Shown: positions 33,565 through 42,257 of the stretch, in pieces
Position numbering within the stretch: the first letter of the stretch is position 1
Layout of the letters: every line of letters begins with the position of its first letter
DNA from: Actinoplanes palleronii
Lineage (GTDB): Bacteria > Actinomycetota > Actinomycetes > Mycobacteriales > Micromonosporaceae
Direction of reading: 5' to 3'
Assembly: GCF_016862315.1 (NCBI RefSeq)
Contig: NZ_BOMS01000158.1
Location: 1-59,610 of the forward strand
DNA: 59,610 nucleotides
Program-made: the position numbers and the translations under genes
The notes under the pieces: generated by a model
Told to the model about the DNA's origin: nothing
The model's input: the letters and a program-made list of their open reading frames with translations, nothing else
Database searches by the model: none

Positions 33565-34064
33565 CCGATCAGGCGCGGGGCCAGCAGTTCCTCCGGCACC
33601 GGGCCGCTGCCGATCCTCGCGATCAGGGCGCGGGCCCAGGCGGTCAGCGCGGCCACCGGGATCCGGTGCGGGCTGCTTTCGGCGTACGGTTCGATCCGGT
33701 CCGCCGCGCGTGTCAGCAGGCGCACCGCGCCGACCTCGTTGCCCCGCCGCAGGTGGGTGACCCCGACCGCGAGCTGGGCCAGGCCCTTCCACAGCTCCCG
33801 GGTGTCGTCGTCGCAGGCCTTCCACGCACCCTCGAGGACCTCGTGGGCGTGGAACGGCCGGCCGGCGGCGAGCAGGCTCTCGGCCTCGCGCAGCGCCTCG
33901 TCCGGCGGGAGCACCAGGTCTTCCGGGGTGGTCGGCACGCCGGGCAGCCCGTGCGGGAGCGGGCGACCCAGCCCGTCGCGGGGACGCGAGTTGCGGGCCC
34001 GCCCGGCCGCGTCCCGGTCCCGGGCGGTTCCTGGCACGTCCGGTGCAGTGTTCATGCCTCTCAT
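33561..34064 (-). CDS. DUF309 protein
   Basis: The protein is about 167 residues. It contains the DUF309 signature FHAHEVLEGAWKA, then WKGLAQLAVGVTHLRRGNEVGAVRLL, an all-helical bundle with conserved His and Glu. Function is unknown. The ATG at 34064 has AGGGGG 5 bp upstream; 34055 is an alternative. It is divergent from the universal stress protein, with a tandem repeat between the two. Confidence 0.83.
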   Translation of the reverse strand: MRGMNTAPDVPGTARDRDAAGRARNSRPRDGLGRPLPHGLPGVPTTPEDLVLPPDEALREAESLLAAGRPFHAHEVLEGAWKACDDDTRELWKGLAQLAVGVTHLRRGNEVGAVRLLTRAADRIEPYAESSPHRIPVAALTAWARALIARIGSGPVPEELLAPRLIG

Positions 34065-34085
34065 AGTGCCCCCTGGTAGGTCCGG

Positions 34086-34197
34086 GACCTTCGGCCTGGC
34101 GGGCCGGGTGCTGTCGCCCTGCCCCGGAGATCGGTGGAAGTGACCTTCGGCCCGCCGGGCCGGGTGCTGTTGCCCTGCCCCGGGAGATCGACGGAAC
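34086..34197 (+). repeat. 56-bp tandem direct repeat upstream of the universal stress protein
   Basis: Two copies begin GACCTTCGGCC at 34086 and 34142 and share GGGCCGGGTGCTGT, GCCCTGCCCCGG and AGATCG. The GGGACCTTCGGCCTG core is loosely like DosR/DevR boxes found before actinobacterial usp genes, which is inference. The region lies between the divergent DUF309 and usp genes. Confidence 0.75.
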
Positions 34198-34231
34198 CGA
34201 GGATGGACGGCAGAGACGAAGGGAACCTGCC

Positions 34232-35083
34232 ATGCGGACCACTGGGATCGTCGTCGGTACCGACGGCACCACAACGAGCGACGCGGCCGTCGACTGGGCG
34301 GCCCGGGAGGCACACCGGCGCGGCCTGACCCTGCGGGTCGTGCACGCCTTCGACTGGGACTGGCGCGAATCCCGCGTCCCGGTCGGCGAGCACCACCTGG
34401 ACGCGGCCCGCCGGCAGGCCGAGGATGTCGTCGCGGCCGCGGTGGACCGGGTCCAGCGGGTCGCCCCCGGGCTCACCCCGCAGACGTTCACCCTGATCGG
34501 ACCGGCCGTCCCCCGGCTGCTCGAGTCGGCCCGCGGCGCCCAGCTGCTGGTCCTGGGCCGGCGCGGCCGCGGCGGCTTCACCGGGATGCTGCTCGGCTCC
34601 ACCGCCCAGCGGGTCGCCACCCACGCGCCGTGCCCGGTCATGGTGATCGGCGAGCAACCGGCCCCGGACGCGCCGATCGCCGCGGGAGTCGACGACTCCC
34701 CCAGCGCCGACCTGGTCCTGGAGACCGTCTTCGGCGCCGCCGCCGACCAGAACTGCCCGATCACGGTGATCCGCGCCTGCCCGCCGGCCCTCCCGGCCTG
34801 GCTCACCACCGACCCGCCCGCTCTGGACGACGGCGAGCTCGACCGTCTGGAGGAGCAGCTGGCCCCGTGGCGCGCCAAGTTCCCGGATGTGCCGGTCCAG
34901 GTGGCGCTGACCCACCACACCCCACCGGCCGCCCTGATCGCGGCGTCCCACCGGGCCCGCCTGATCGTCGTGGGCAGTCACGGACACGGCCGGGTCTCCG
35001 GATCGCTCGTCGGCTCGACCAGCCTGCAGCTGCTGCACCACGCCGCCTGCCCGGTCCACATCGCCCGCACCGCCCCGGAGTGA
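34232..35083 (+). CDS. Universal stress protein, two Usp domains
   Basis: The 283-residue protein contains two tandem Usp domains (about 1-143 and 147-280). The first has the ATP-binding motif GRRGRGGFTGMLLGSTAQRV and the second GSHGHGRVSGSLVGSTSLQL, both G-2x-G-9x-G(S/T) type. Tandem Usp proteins of this kind are hypoxia- or stress-induced in actinobacteria. AAGGGA lies upstream of the ATG, and a 56-bp tandem repeat may be its control region. Confidence 0.92.
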   Translation: MRTTGIVVGTDGTTTSDAAVDWAAREAHRRGLTLRVVHAFDWDWRESRVPVGEHHLDAARRQAEDVVAAAVDRVQRVAPGLTPQTFTLIGPAVPRLLESARGAQLLVLGRRGRGGFTGMLLGSTAQRVATHAPCPVMVIGEQPAPDAPIAAGVDDSPSADLVLETVFGAAADQNCPITVIRACPPALPAWLTTDPPALDDGELDRLEEQLAPWRAKFPDVPVQVALTHHTPPAALIAASHRARLIVVGSHGHGRVSGSLVGSTSLQLLHHAACPVHIARTAPE

Positions 35084-35096
35084 CCGGCGCTGACCC

Positions 35097-35152
35097 CGGC
35101 TGGTGCTCGGGGGTGTCTCCGCCGCCTCGAGGCACCCCTGGGGGCCAGCCGG
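35097..35152. repeat. Type 1 hairpin repeat
   Basis: The outline is CGGCTGGTGCTCGGGGGTGT ... CACCCCTGGGGGCCAGCCGG, 14 bp after the usp stop. It is a possible terminator. Confidence 0.85.
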
Positions 35153-35176
35153 GAGCGTGGAGTGACAAACGACGCT

Positions 35177-35207
35177 TTGACATCAAGCGGGGTTGAGGTT
35201 TTACCGT
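35177..35207 (+). promoter_or_regulatory. Promoter candidate of the flavin reductase gene
   Basis: A perfect TTGACA (35177-35182) and TACCGT (35202-35207) at 19-bp spacing. The transcript would start at about 35214, at the chosen GTG. Confidence 0.35.
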
Positions 35208-35213
35208 CGCGTG

Positions 35214-35717
35214 GTGGATCTGGGAACAGTGCGGGAATCGGGTGTCGGCGAGCGGCTCAAGGGGGCCTTCCGCCGGTATCCGACCGGGGTCGCGGTGATC
35301 AGCGCGGTCGGGCCGGACGGGCCGGTCGGGCTGACCGCCTCGAGTGTGGCGTCGGTGTCGGTGTCGCCGCCGGCCCTGTCGTTCTCGGTCATGGGCACGC
35401 GGTCGGCGCGGATCCTGCTGGACGCGCCGAGCTTCGTCGTCCACCTGCTCGGCACCCGGCACGTCGCGCTGGCCCGGGAGTTCGCGCACTCCGCCGGTGA
35501 CCGGTTCACCCCGGAGCAGGGGTGGAGCACCCTCCCGTCCGGCGAGCCGGTCCTGTTCGACGCGGTCGCCGCGCTGCGGGCCGCGCCGCTGCACCTGGTG
35601 CCGGTGGGTGACGCGACGCTGGTGGTGGCGTCGGTGCTCGAGGTGTTCCACGGCCCGGACGACGACCGGCCGCTGATCCACCACGCCCGGACGTTCGTCA
35701 CCGCCGCCCGTCTGTGA
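35214..35717 (+). CDS. Flavin reductase-like FMN-binding protein
   Basis: The protein is about 167 residues with the flavin_reduct fold: FRRYPTGVAVISA, GLTASSVASVSVSPPALSFSV, and FVVHLLGTRHVALAREFA. Proteins of this group supply reduced flavin to two-component monooxygenases or are small oxidoreductases. GTG 35214 is preferred because the promoter suggests a leaderless mRNA; TTG 35193 and GTG 35229 are alternatives. The 3' end overlaps the convergent kinase gene by 20 bp. No partner monooxygenase is next to it. Confidence 0.83.
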   Translation: MDLGTVRESGVGERLKGAFRRYPTGVAVISAVGPDGPVGLTASSVASVSVSPPALSFSVMGTRSARILLDAPSFVVHLLGTRHVALAREFAHSAGDRFTPEQGWSTLPSGEPVLFDAVAALRAAPLHLVPVGDATLVVASVLEVFHGPDDDRPLIHHARTFVTAARL

Positions 35718-36378
35718 CCGGGCGAACCTGATCCAACGCTTCGTCCAGCACGGTGTTCGGAACGATCAGGTCGGCCCGGTCCCGGGTGGCCACGATCAGC
35801 CCGGCGTTGTGCTCGTCGGTGCCGGTGGCCCAGGCGATCGCCTCCGCCTGCGGTTTGCCGAAGCGCACGTGCCGCTCGACCAGACGGCGCACCCGTTCCT
35901 CCTGCGCCAGGTCGACGTACCAGATCTCGTCGAACCGGCGGCGGGCGTCGCACCAGCGCGGCTCGTCGACCAGCAGGTAGTTGCCCTCCGAGATGATCAG
36001 CCGGGCGGCGCGGGGTACCGGGATCGCACCGGCCAGCGGCTGTTCGAGCAGGCGCTCGAAGCTGGGGGCGTACACCAGGTCGTCCTCGTCCTCCCGCAGT
36101 CGGCGCAGCAGCGCCGCGTACCCGGCGGCGTCGAAGGTGTCCGGCGCGCCCTTGCGGTCGCGCCGGCCGAGCCGGTCGAGTTCCCCGTCGGCGAGGTGAT
36201 AACCGTCCATCGGTACGTGCGCCACCGGCACCCCGGCCCGCGCCAGCGTCCGGACCAGCGCCTCCGCGAGGGTGGTCTTGCCGGCCGCCGGAGCGCCGGT
36301 GATCCCGAGGACGGCCCGTCGCCCGCCCGCGGCGAGCGCGCCGGCCCGGTCCACCAGGCCGGCGAAAGTGATGGTCAT
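35698..36378 (-). CDS. P-loop sugar or nucleoside kinase (FrcK/uridine-kinase-like)
   Basis: The 226-residue protein has Walker A GAPAAGKTT, the VPMDGYHLADGELDRLGRRDRKGAPDTFD segment of the phosphoribulokinase/uridine kinase superfamily, and LIISEGNYLL as Walker B-like strand. FrcK of rhizobial fructose uptake operons belongs to this group. The ATG overlaps the stop of the epimerase gene, so it is the last gene of the sugar operon and probably phosphorylates the imported or epimerised sugar. Confidence 0.82.
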   Translation of the reverse strand: MTITFAGLVDRAGALAAGGRRAVLGITGAPAAGKTTLAEALVRTLARAGVPVAHVPMDGYHLADGELDRLGRRDRKGAPDTFDAAGYAALLRRLREDEDDLVYAPSFERLLEQPLAGAIPVPRAARLIISEGNYLLVDEPRWCDARRRFDEIWYVDLAQEERVRRLVERHVRFGKPQAEAIAWATGTDEHNAGLIVATRDRADLIVPNTVLDEALDQVRPVTDGRR

Positions 36379-37244
36379 GCCGGTCGGGCGCTGAGATGGC
36401 CGGCGATGAACTGCCGCGCGTGCCGGGCCAGGTCCTCGCCGTCGTCCCAGAGGTTGCGCCAGATGGACAGGTCGGCGGAGAGGCCGGGCGCGACCACCGC
36501 GGACGAGAACGACTCGAAGGTGATCGGGCCGGTGTAGCCGATCGCGCCGAGCGCGTGGAAGAACGACGTGAAGTCCAGGTGCCCGGAGCCCAGGTAGCCC
36601 CGGTGGTTCTCGCCGACGTGCACGTAACCGAGGCGGTCGGCGGCGTCCAGCACCGGCCGTACCATGTCGTTCTCCTCGATGTTCATGTGGTACGTGTCCA
36701 GGTGGATGACCACGTTGTCCTCGCCGATGTCGTCGGCCAGGCGCAACGCGTCGCGCGCGGTGTTCACCACGTTCGTCTCGTACCGGTTGCAGATCTCCAG
36801 GCCGAGGGTGACGCCGGTGCCGCTGGCCTGCTTGGCCAGCTCGCGCAGCACGGTGACCACGTTGGCCCGGCCGGCCGTGCTCAGCGGGCGGGCGTAGCTG
36901 CCGAACGCGCTGTAGAGCGCCCCGGTCAGGTGGCTGGCGCCGATCCCGGCCGCGATCGTCAGGGAGTCCTGCAGCAGGCGCTCGCCGCGGGCCACCACGG
37001 CGGGGTCGTCGCTGGAGATGTCGGCGTCCATCGCCAGGCCACGGGAGCAGGCGACCTTGAGACCGGCCGCGTCCAGCTCGGCCCGGGTCCGGGCGACGTC
37101 CAGGTTCAGGGAGTCGTGCAACGAGAACTCGATCAGGTCGTACCCCGAAGATTTTGTCTTCTGGATCGCGGTCGTGACCGAGGCCGGGGCGGTGTCGCCG
37201 ACCCAGACGAGGGCGTGCACACCGAGCGGATTGCGGATGTCCAT
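36375..37244 (-). CDS. Sugar 3-epimerase / isomerase (D-psicose 3-epimerase-like)
   Basis: The 289-residue TIM-barrel protein has the metal and catalytic residues of the D-tagatose/psicose 3-epimerase group in order: LEICNRYE, VIHLDTYHMNIEE, HVGENHRG and TFESF. It interconverts ketohexoses at C3. ATG 37244 is chosen because AAGGAG lies 6 bp upstream, overlapping the ATPase stop; 37259 would lack a ribosome site. It is the fourth gene of a five-gene ABC sugar operon. Confidence 0.86.
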   Translation of the reverse strand: MDIRNPLGVHALVWVGDTAPASVTTAIQKTKSSGYDLIEFSLHDSLNLDVARTRAELDAAGLKVACSRGLAMDADISSDDPAVVARGERLLQDSLTIAAGIGASHLTGALYSAFGSYARPLSTAGRANVVTVLRELAKQASGTGVTLGLEICNRYETNVVNTARDALRLADDIGEDNVVIHLDTYHMNIEENDMVRPVLDAADRLGYVHVGENHRGYLGSGHLDFTSFFHALGAIGYTGPITFESFSSAVVAPGLSADLSIWRNLWDDGEDLARHARQFIAGHLSARPA

Positions 37245-37255
37245 GGGGGTCTCCT

Positions 37256-37996
37256 TCACTGAATGGCGCCGGTGATCAGACCGACGATCTCCTGGCCGGT
37301 GGTGTCGGCGGTGCGGCGGCCGCCGACGCAGCGGCCCGCGCGCATCACCCAGACCTGGTCGGACAGCCGCATGACCTGGTCGAAGTTGTGGCTGATGAGC
37401 AGCACGGCGCGGCCGTCGTCGCGGAGCTTGGTGATCAGCTCCTCGACCCGGGCGGTCTCCTGGACGCCGAGGGCCGCGGTCGGCTCATCCATGATCACGA
37501 GCTGGGAGCTGAAGCCGGCCGCGCGGCAGATCGCCACCGCCTGCCGCTGCCCGCCGGAGAGCCGCCGGACCCGGCTGCCGACCGCGGGCACGTTCACCGC
37601 CAGGGTCGCGACCATCTCCCGGGCCTGCCGCTGCATGCGGCGGCGGTCCAGCAGACCGAAAGGACCCATCTTGTGTACGAGCTCACGGTTCAGGAACAGG
37701 TTCTGCCACACGGTCAGGTCCTCGACCAGCGCCAGGTTCTGGTGCACCGTCTCGATGCCCTGCTCCCGGGCGTCCTCGGGGGACTTCAGGTGCAGTGACT
37801 CGCCGCGCATCGTGATGGTGCCGTGGTCCGGGCGGTGCACACCGGCGATGCAGCGGACCAGTGTCGACTTGCCGGCGCCGTTGTCGCCGACCAGGGCGGT
37901 GATCTCCCCCTCGGCGACGGTCAGGGAGACGTCTTTCAGGGCTTGGACGCTGCCGAAGGCCAGGGAGACGCCGTCGGCACTCAGCAGAGCACTCAT
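37256..37996 (-). CDS. Sugar ABC transporter ATPase, single-domain (FrcA-like)
   Basis: The 246-residue protein has Walker A VGDNGAGKST, signature RLSGGQRQAVAICRAA, Walker B LVIMDEPTAALG and switch LLISHNFDQVM. It is half the size of RbsA-type double ATPases and matches FrcA in having a single cassette. The ATG overlaps the permease stop (ATGA). In this frame the ORF runs upstream through the permease gene, but that part is a shadow. Confidence 0.93.
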   Translation of the reverse strand: MSALLSADGVSLAFGSVQALKDVSLTVAEGEITALVGDNGAGKSTLVRCIAGVHRPDHGTITMRGESLHLKSPEDAREQGIETVHQNLALVEDLTVWQNLFLNRELVHKMGPFGLLDRRRMQRQAREMVATLAVNVPAVGSRVRRLSGGQRQAVAICRAAGFSSQLVIMDEPTAALGVQETARVEELITKLRDDGRAVLLISHNFDQVMRLSDQVWVMRAGRCVGGRRTADTTGQEIVGLITGAIQ

Positions 37997-38958
37997 TTCT
38001 GGAACCTCGTGAGTAGGGCCGCGAGGACGACGACGAAGCCGACGGCCAGGGGCTGGTAGAACTGCGAGACGCCGAGCAGGGTGAGGCCGTTGGTGAGCGC
38101 GGTCAGCAGCAGCGCGCCGATCACCGGGCCGGCGATGGTGGCCCGCCCGCCGAGCAGGCTGACCCCGCCGAGGACGACCGCGGCCACCGAGTTGAGCAGG
38201 AAGGACGTGTTCGAGGCGGGTTCGGCGGCGCCGACCCGGGCGACGAGCAGGATGGCGGCGAGACCGGCGAGGAGGCCGGACACCGCGTACACCGCGATCT
38301 TGATCCTGTCGGTGTTGATGCCTGTCGCGTTGGCCGCCTCGCGGGAGCCGCCGGTGGCCAGCACGTGGGTGCCGAACCGGGTCCAGAACACCAGCACATG
38401 GGCGATGATCGCGACCACCGCGGCGATCAGCACGGTCCAGCCGAACACGCCGATCCCGCCGGTGGAGAGCTGGAGCAGGGTGGTGTCGATGACGGTGACC
38501 GGCTTGCCGTCGGCGAGGATCAGTGCGGCGCCGGAGGCCGCGGAGAGCATGCCGAGCGTGACGATGAAGTCGGTGATCCGGCCCTTCGCGATGACCAGCC
38601 CGTTGATCAGGCCGGTGACCGCGCCGACCGCGACCGCGACCAGGCAGGACCAGGTCAGGCCCCAGCCGTGCGAGTACGCCTGGCCGAAACCGACCGCCCC
38701 GAGGGTCATCATCGACGCGACCGACAGGTCGATGCCACCGGTGGCGACCACGAACGTCTGCCCCACCGCCAGGATCACCAGGATCGCGGCGGCGACCAGC
38801 ATCGAGGCGATGTTGCCGGTGCTCAGGAACGTCGGGTTGAGGATCTGGAAGACGATGACCAGCAGGACCAGCCCGATCGCGGCGGCCCACTCGGCCCAGA
38901 AGCTGACGTCCTTGAGCCGTCCGGTGTTGAACCGCGGCGTAGCGGCGACAGTCGTCAT
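37993..38958 (-). CDS. Sugar ABC transporter permease (RbsC/FrcC-like)
   Basis: The 321-residue protein has eight to ten hydrophobic helices and BPD_transp_2 family motifs: VGQTFVVATGGIDLSVASMM, and GGVSLLGGRATIAGPVIGALLL. It forms the membrane path for a monosaccharide. It lies 2 bp after the binding-protein stop and overlaps the ATPase start. Confidence 0.93.
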   Translation of the reverse strand: MTTVAATPRFNTGRLKDVSFWAEWAAAIGLVLLVIVFQILNPTFLSTGNIASMLVAAAILVILAVGQTFVVATGGIDLSVASMMTLGAVGFGQAYSHGWGLTWSCLVAVAVGAVTGLINGLVIAKGRITDFIVTLGMLSAASGAALILADGKPVTVIDTTLLQLSTGGIGVFGWTVLIAAVVAIIAHVLVFWTRFGTHVLATGGSREAANATGINTDRIKIAVYAVSGLLAGLAAILLVARVGAAEPASNTSFLLNSVAAVVLGGVSLLGGRATIAGPVIGALLLTALTNGLTLLGVSQFYQPLAVGFVVVLAALLTRFQK

Positions 38959-38960
38959 GA

Positions 38961-39974
38961 TCAGCTGCCCAGCAGGGTCTTGAACGGGTCGGCGTACGTG
39001 CCGAACGGCTTCGGCGTGGCGGCGAGCGCCTGGTCGGCGTTCTCCTTAGTGACCACCTCGACCGGCGCCTCGACGGTGGCCGGCAGCGTCTTGCCCTTCG
39101 CCGCGGCCTGGCACGCCTCCATGCCCATCAGCCCGATCGCGTACGGGTACTGCGCCACCACCGCGTCCACCTGACCGGCCTTGACCGCGCTCAGCGCGTC
39201 CTTGATCCCGTCGACGCTGATGATTTTGATCTGCCCGGTCTTCCCGGACGTCGCGACGGCGCGCGCCACACCCAGCCCCATGTCGTCGTTGGCGACGAAG
39301 AAGCCCTTGAGGTCGGGCTGGGCCCGCATCAGGTTGGTGGCCTGGGTAAGCGCCTCCTGGCGCTCCCAGTTGGCGGCGACCGTCTGCACCAGCTCGAGCT
39401 TGCCGGTGATCGCCTGGCTGAACCCGTCGATGCGCTGGCCGCTGGTGACGTCACCGGCGATGCCGCCGATCGCGGCGACCTTGCCACCGCCCGGCAGCAG
39501 CTTCAGCATCTGCTCGCCGGCCTGCTGCCCGGCCGAGGTGTTGTTGGTGCCGATGTAGGTGGCCGGCGCGGCGTTCGCGGCCTTCGCGGCGGCGGCCTCC
39601 ACCGGGCTGTCGATGTTGACGATGGTCTTCTTCTTCGCTGCCAGCTGGGCGATGCCCTGGATCAGGTTGGTGCCGGAGATCGGGTTGACGATGTAGCAGG
39701 AGAAGTCCTGCCCGGCCAGGCCGGTGAGCTTGTCCGCCTGCCCGGTGGTGTCGGTGATCGAGTTGGCCGCCTGCACGGTCACCGCGGTGCCGGAGGTCTG
39801 CGCCTGCTCCTTGATGCCCTTCTCCATGGACTGGAAGAACGGGTTGTCGAGGCCCTTGATGACGGCCGCGACCTTGGCGGTGCCGGCCGTGGTGGCGTCG
39901 TCGTTCGACCCGCAAGCCGCGGCCGTGACCAGCACGGTGAGCGCCAGGCCGAAAGTGATCGGTATACGTGACAC
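38961..39974 (-). CDS. Sugar ABC transporter substrate-binding lipoprotein
   Basis: The 337-residue protein starts at GTG 39974 with GGGAGG 7 bp upstream. The signal peptide ends in the lipobox TAAAC, Cys21. The mature protein is a periplasmic-binding-protein type 1 fold (VIKGLDNPFFQSMEKGIKEQA, GFFVANDDMGLGVARAV, IKIISVDGI). It is first in the operon and delivers a monosaccharide to the permease. The sugar is inferred to be a ketohexose or pentose from the epimerase and FrcBCAK-like layout. Confidence 0.92.
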   Translation of the reverse strand: MSRIPITFGLALTVLVTAAACGSNDDATTAGTAKVAAVIKGLDNPFFQSMEKGIKEQAQTSGTAVTVQAANSITDTTGQADKLTGLAGQDFSCYIVNPISGTNLIQGIAQLAAKKKTIVNIDSPVEAAAAKAANAAPATYIGTNNTSAGQQAGEQMLKLLPGGGKVAAIGGIAGDVTSGQRIDGFSQAITGKLELVQTVAANWERQEALTQATNLMRAQPDLKGFFVANDDMGLGVARAVATSGKTGQIKIISVDGIKDALSAVKAGQVDAVVAQYPYAIGLMGMEACQAAAKGKTLPATVEAPVEVVTKENADQALAATPKPFGTYADPFKTLLGS

Positions 39975-40016
39975 GGGGAGACCTCCCGAGGTGTGTCGTC
40001 GATGTTTCGTCTGATT

Positions 40017-40081
40017 ACAGAGGCACTTATGACTTCTGTCAACCAAAACATCCGGGACTTACGTATGACGCCTACTCGTAA
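40017..40081. promoter_or_regulatory. Putative ROK operator region
   Basis: The intergenic region between the sugar operon and the ROK gene has two short inverted repeats of the same geometry: ACAGA (40017-40021)/TCTGT (40035-40039) and TTACG (40059-40063)/CGTAA (40077-40081), each with a 13-bp spacer. It is also noticeably AT-richer than its surroundings. Confidence 0.4.
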
Positions 40082-40093
40082 TAGGATCTGCCG

Positions 40094-41290
40094 GTGTCCA
40101 TGAGCGCGTCAGCAGTCCCGACCGTGGCCGGACTCGGTGCGGTGCTCCAGCTGTTCCGGGGCCGGCCGAGCCTGACCCGGGCCGATGTCATGCAACTGAC
40201 CGGCCTGTCCCGGTCCACCGTCAACCAGCGCCTCGACGCGCTGCTCAGCGCGGCCCTGGTGGTGCCGAGCGGCGAGGGCTCACCGACCGGCGGCCGACCG
40301 GCCAGCCGGTTCACGTTCCACCACGACCGCGGCGTGCTGCTGGTCGCCGACATCGGCGCCACCGGCATGCGGACCGCGCTGTGCGACCTGCGCGGCACCG
40401 TGCTCGCCGAGCGCGAGCGGGCCATCGACGTGGCCGCCGGACCCGATCCGGTGCTCACCACGGCCGATACGATGTTCGGTGAGCTGCTGGCCGGCGCCGG
40501 GCGCACACCCGCCGAGGTGTTCGGGATCGGCCTGGACGTGCCCGGCCCGGTCGACTTCGACAGCGGCCAGGTGGTCAGCCCGCCGATCATGAGCGGCTGG
40601 GACCGGTACGACATCCCCGGCTGGTTCGCCGGCCGCTACGCCTGCCCGGTGCTCGTCGACAAGGACGTCAACGCGATGGCCTTCGGCGAGCAGCGCAGCG
40701 TCTACCCCGACGTCCGCCAGCTCTTGATGATCAAGGCGGGCACCGGCATCGGCGCCGGGATGATCCTGGGCGGCGAGATCTACCGGGGCGCCGACGGGGC
40801 GGCCGGCGACATCGGGCACATCCAGGTGACCGTCGAGGACGCCGACGTCGAGCCGGTCTGCCGATGCGGCAACACCGGGTGCGTCGAGGCCTATGCCGGC
40901 GGCTGGGCCATGGTCCGCGACCTGCGCGAGGCCGGCAAGGACGTGACCACGGTGGACGACGCGGTCGCCCTGGTCCGCACCGGCGACCTGCTCGCCGTGC
41001 GCCTGGCCCGCCGGGCCGGCCGGATCATCGGGCACGCCGTCGCCGACTCGGTCAGCCTGGTCAACCCGCGCGTCGTGGTGATCGGCGGGCAGCTCGCCCG
41101 GATCGAGGAGCAGCTGTTCGCCGGGATCCGCGAGATGGTCTACCGCCGCTCGCTGCCCCTCGCGACCCGCAGCCTGCAGATCGTGGCGACCCGGCTGGAC
41201 AACCGCTCCGGACTGATCGGGCTGGCCCTGCTGCTGGCCGACGGCATCTTCGCGCCCGGCCGGGTCGAGGACCTCGTCGCCCGCGGCTGA
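40094..41290 (+). CDS. ROK-family transcriptional regulator
   Basis: The 398-residue protein has an N-terminal winged helix (TRADVMQLTGLSRSTVNQRLDALL) and a ROK sugar-kinase-like domain: DIGATGMRTAL, KAGTGIGAGMILGG, the zinc motif CRCGNTGCVE. It is divergent from the sugar operon and probably represses it until the sugar binds. The GTG at 40094 has AGGA 7 bp upstream; ATG 40100 is an alternative. A nucleoside hydrolase gene follows after 16 bp. Confidence 0.92.
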   Translation: MSMSASAVPTVAGLGAVLQLFRGRPSLTRADVMQLTGLSRSTVNQRLDALLSAALVVPSGEGSPTGGRPASRFTFHHDRGVLLVADIGATGMRTALCDLRGTVLAERERAIDVAAGPDPVLTTADTMFGELLAGAGRTPAEVFGIGLDVPGPVDFDSGQVVSPPIMSGWDRYDIPGWFAGRYACPVLVDKDVNAMAFGEQRSVYPDVRQLLMIKAGTGIGAGMILGGEIYRGADGAAGDIGHIQVTVEDADVEPVCRCGNTGCVEAYAGGWAMVRDLREAGKDVTTVDDAVALVRTGDLLAVRLARRAGRIIGHAVADSVSLVNPRVVVIGGQLARIEEQLFAGIREMVYRRSLPLATRSLQIVATRLDNRSGLIGLALLLADGIFAPGRVEDLVARG

Positions 41291-41306
41291 GGCCTATCGT
41301 CACGGG

Positions 41307-42257
41307 GTGACCCCCATTCAGGTGATCCTCGACTGCGACCCGGGACACGACGACGCCCTCGCCCTGCTGCTCGCCACGGGTGATCCCCGGCTCCGCCTGC
41401 TCGGCGTCACCACCGTCGCCGGCAACCAGACCCTCGACAAGACCACCCGGAACGCGCTGCGGATCCTCGCCCTGGCCGGCGTCACCGGCGTACCGGTCGC
41501 GGCCGGCTGCGACCGCCCGCTGACCGGCGAGCTCACCGTCGCCGAGGACATCCACGGCGAGTCCGGCCTGGACGGCCCGGATCTCGACGGCCCCGTCGGT
41601 GAATTGTCCGGCCGGCACGCGGTCGACCTGATGCACCGCCTGCTGGTGGACTCGGCGGAACCGGTCACCCTGATCGCCACCGGGCCGCTGACCAACATCG
41701 CAACCCTGCTGACCCGGCACCCCGAGGTCCTCCCGCAGGTGCGCCGGATCGTCTTCATGGGCGGTTCCACCGACCGTGGCAACACCACGCCCTACGGCGA
41801 GTTCAACATCGTCACCGACCCGGAAGCCGCCGACATCGTGCTCCGCTCCGGCCTGCCGATCACCATGATCGGCCTGAACGTCACCCACCAGGCCCTGGCC
41901 ACCACGTCGGTCATCGCCGAGTTCCGCGCCATGAACACCCGCCTGGGCACGATCTGCGCGGAGCTGATGACGTTCTTCGCCGCCACCTACCTGCGGGTCT
42001 TCGGCTTCGAACACCCACCGGTCCACGACCCGATCGCGGTCGCCGCCGTCCTCGACCCGTCGATCGTGCACACCGTCCCCGCCCCGGTCACCGTCGAACT
42101 GACCGGCACACACACCCGTGGCGCGACCGTCGTCGACCTCCACGCCCGCACCGGCCTCCCACCGAACGCCGACGTGGCGGTAGCCCTCGACGTCCCCGCC
42201 TTCTGGCACCTCCTGCTCACCACGATCCGCCAACTGCCCATTCCAAACCCCCTTTAG
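41307..42257 (+). CDS. Ribonucleoside hydrolase (inosine-uridine type)
   Basis: The 316-residue protein begins VTPIQVILDCDPGHDDALALLLA, the calcium-binding signature of the IUNH family, and has EFNIVTDPEAADIVL and HDPIAVAAVLDP. It splits nucleosides to base and ribose. It follows the ROK gene closely and is probably cotranscribed, linking the adjacent sugar uptake system to nucleoside-derived ribose. The TAG stop lies at the first bases of a dispersed palindromic repeat. Confidence 0.93.
   Translation: MTPIQVILDCDPGHDDALALLLATGDPRLRLLGVTTVAGNQTLDKTTRNALRILALAGVTGVPVAAGCDRPLTGELTVAEDIHGESGLDGPDLDGPVGELSGRHAVDLMHRLLVDSAEPVTLIATGPLTNIATLLTRHPEVLPQVRRIVFMGGSTDRGNTTPYGEFNIVTDPEAADIVLRSGLPITMIGLNVTHQALATTSVIAEFRAMNTRLGTICAELMTFFAATYLRVFGFEHPPVHDPIAVAAVLDPSIVHTVPAPVTVELTGTHTRGATVVDLHARTGLPPNADVAVALDVPAFWHLLLTTIRQLPIPNPL

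Noticed and set aside
37996..38890. Long fusion of the ABC ATPase frame with upstream sequence
   Set aside because: The upstream part is a shadow of the permease gene; the ATPase has its own ATGA-coupled start at 37996.
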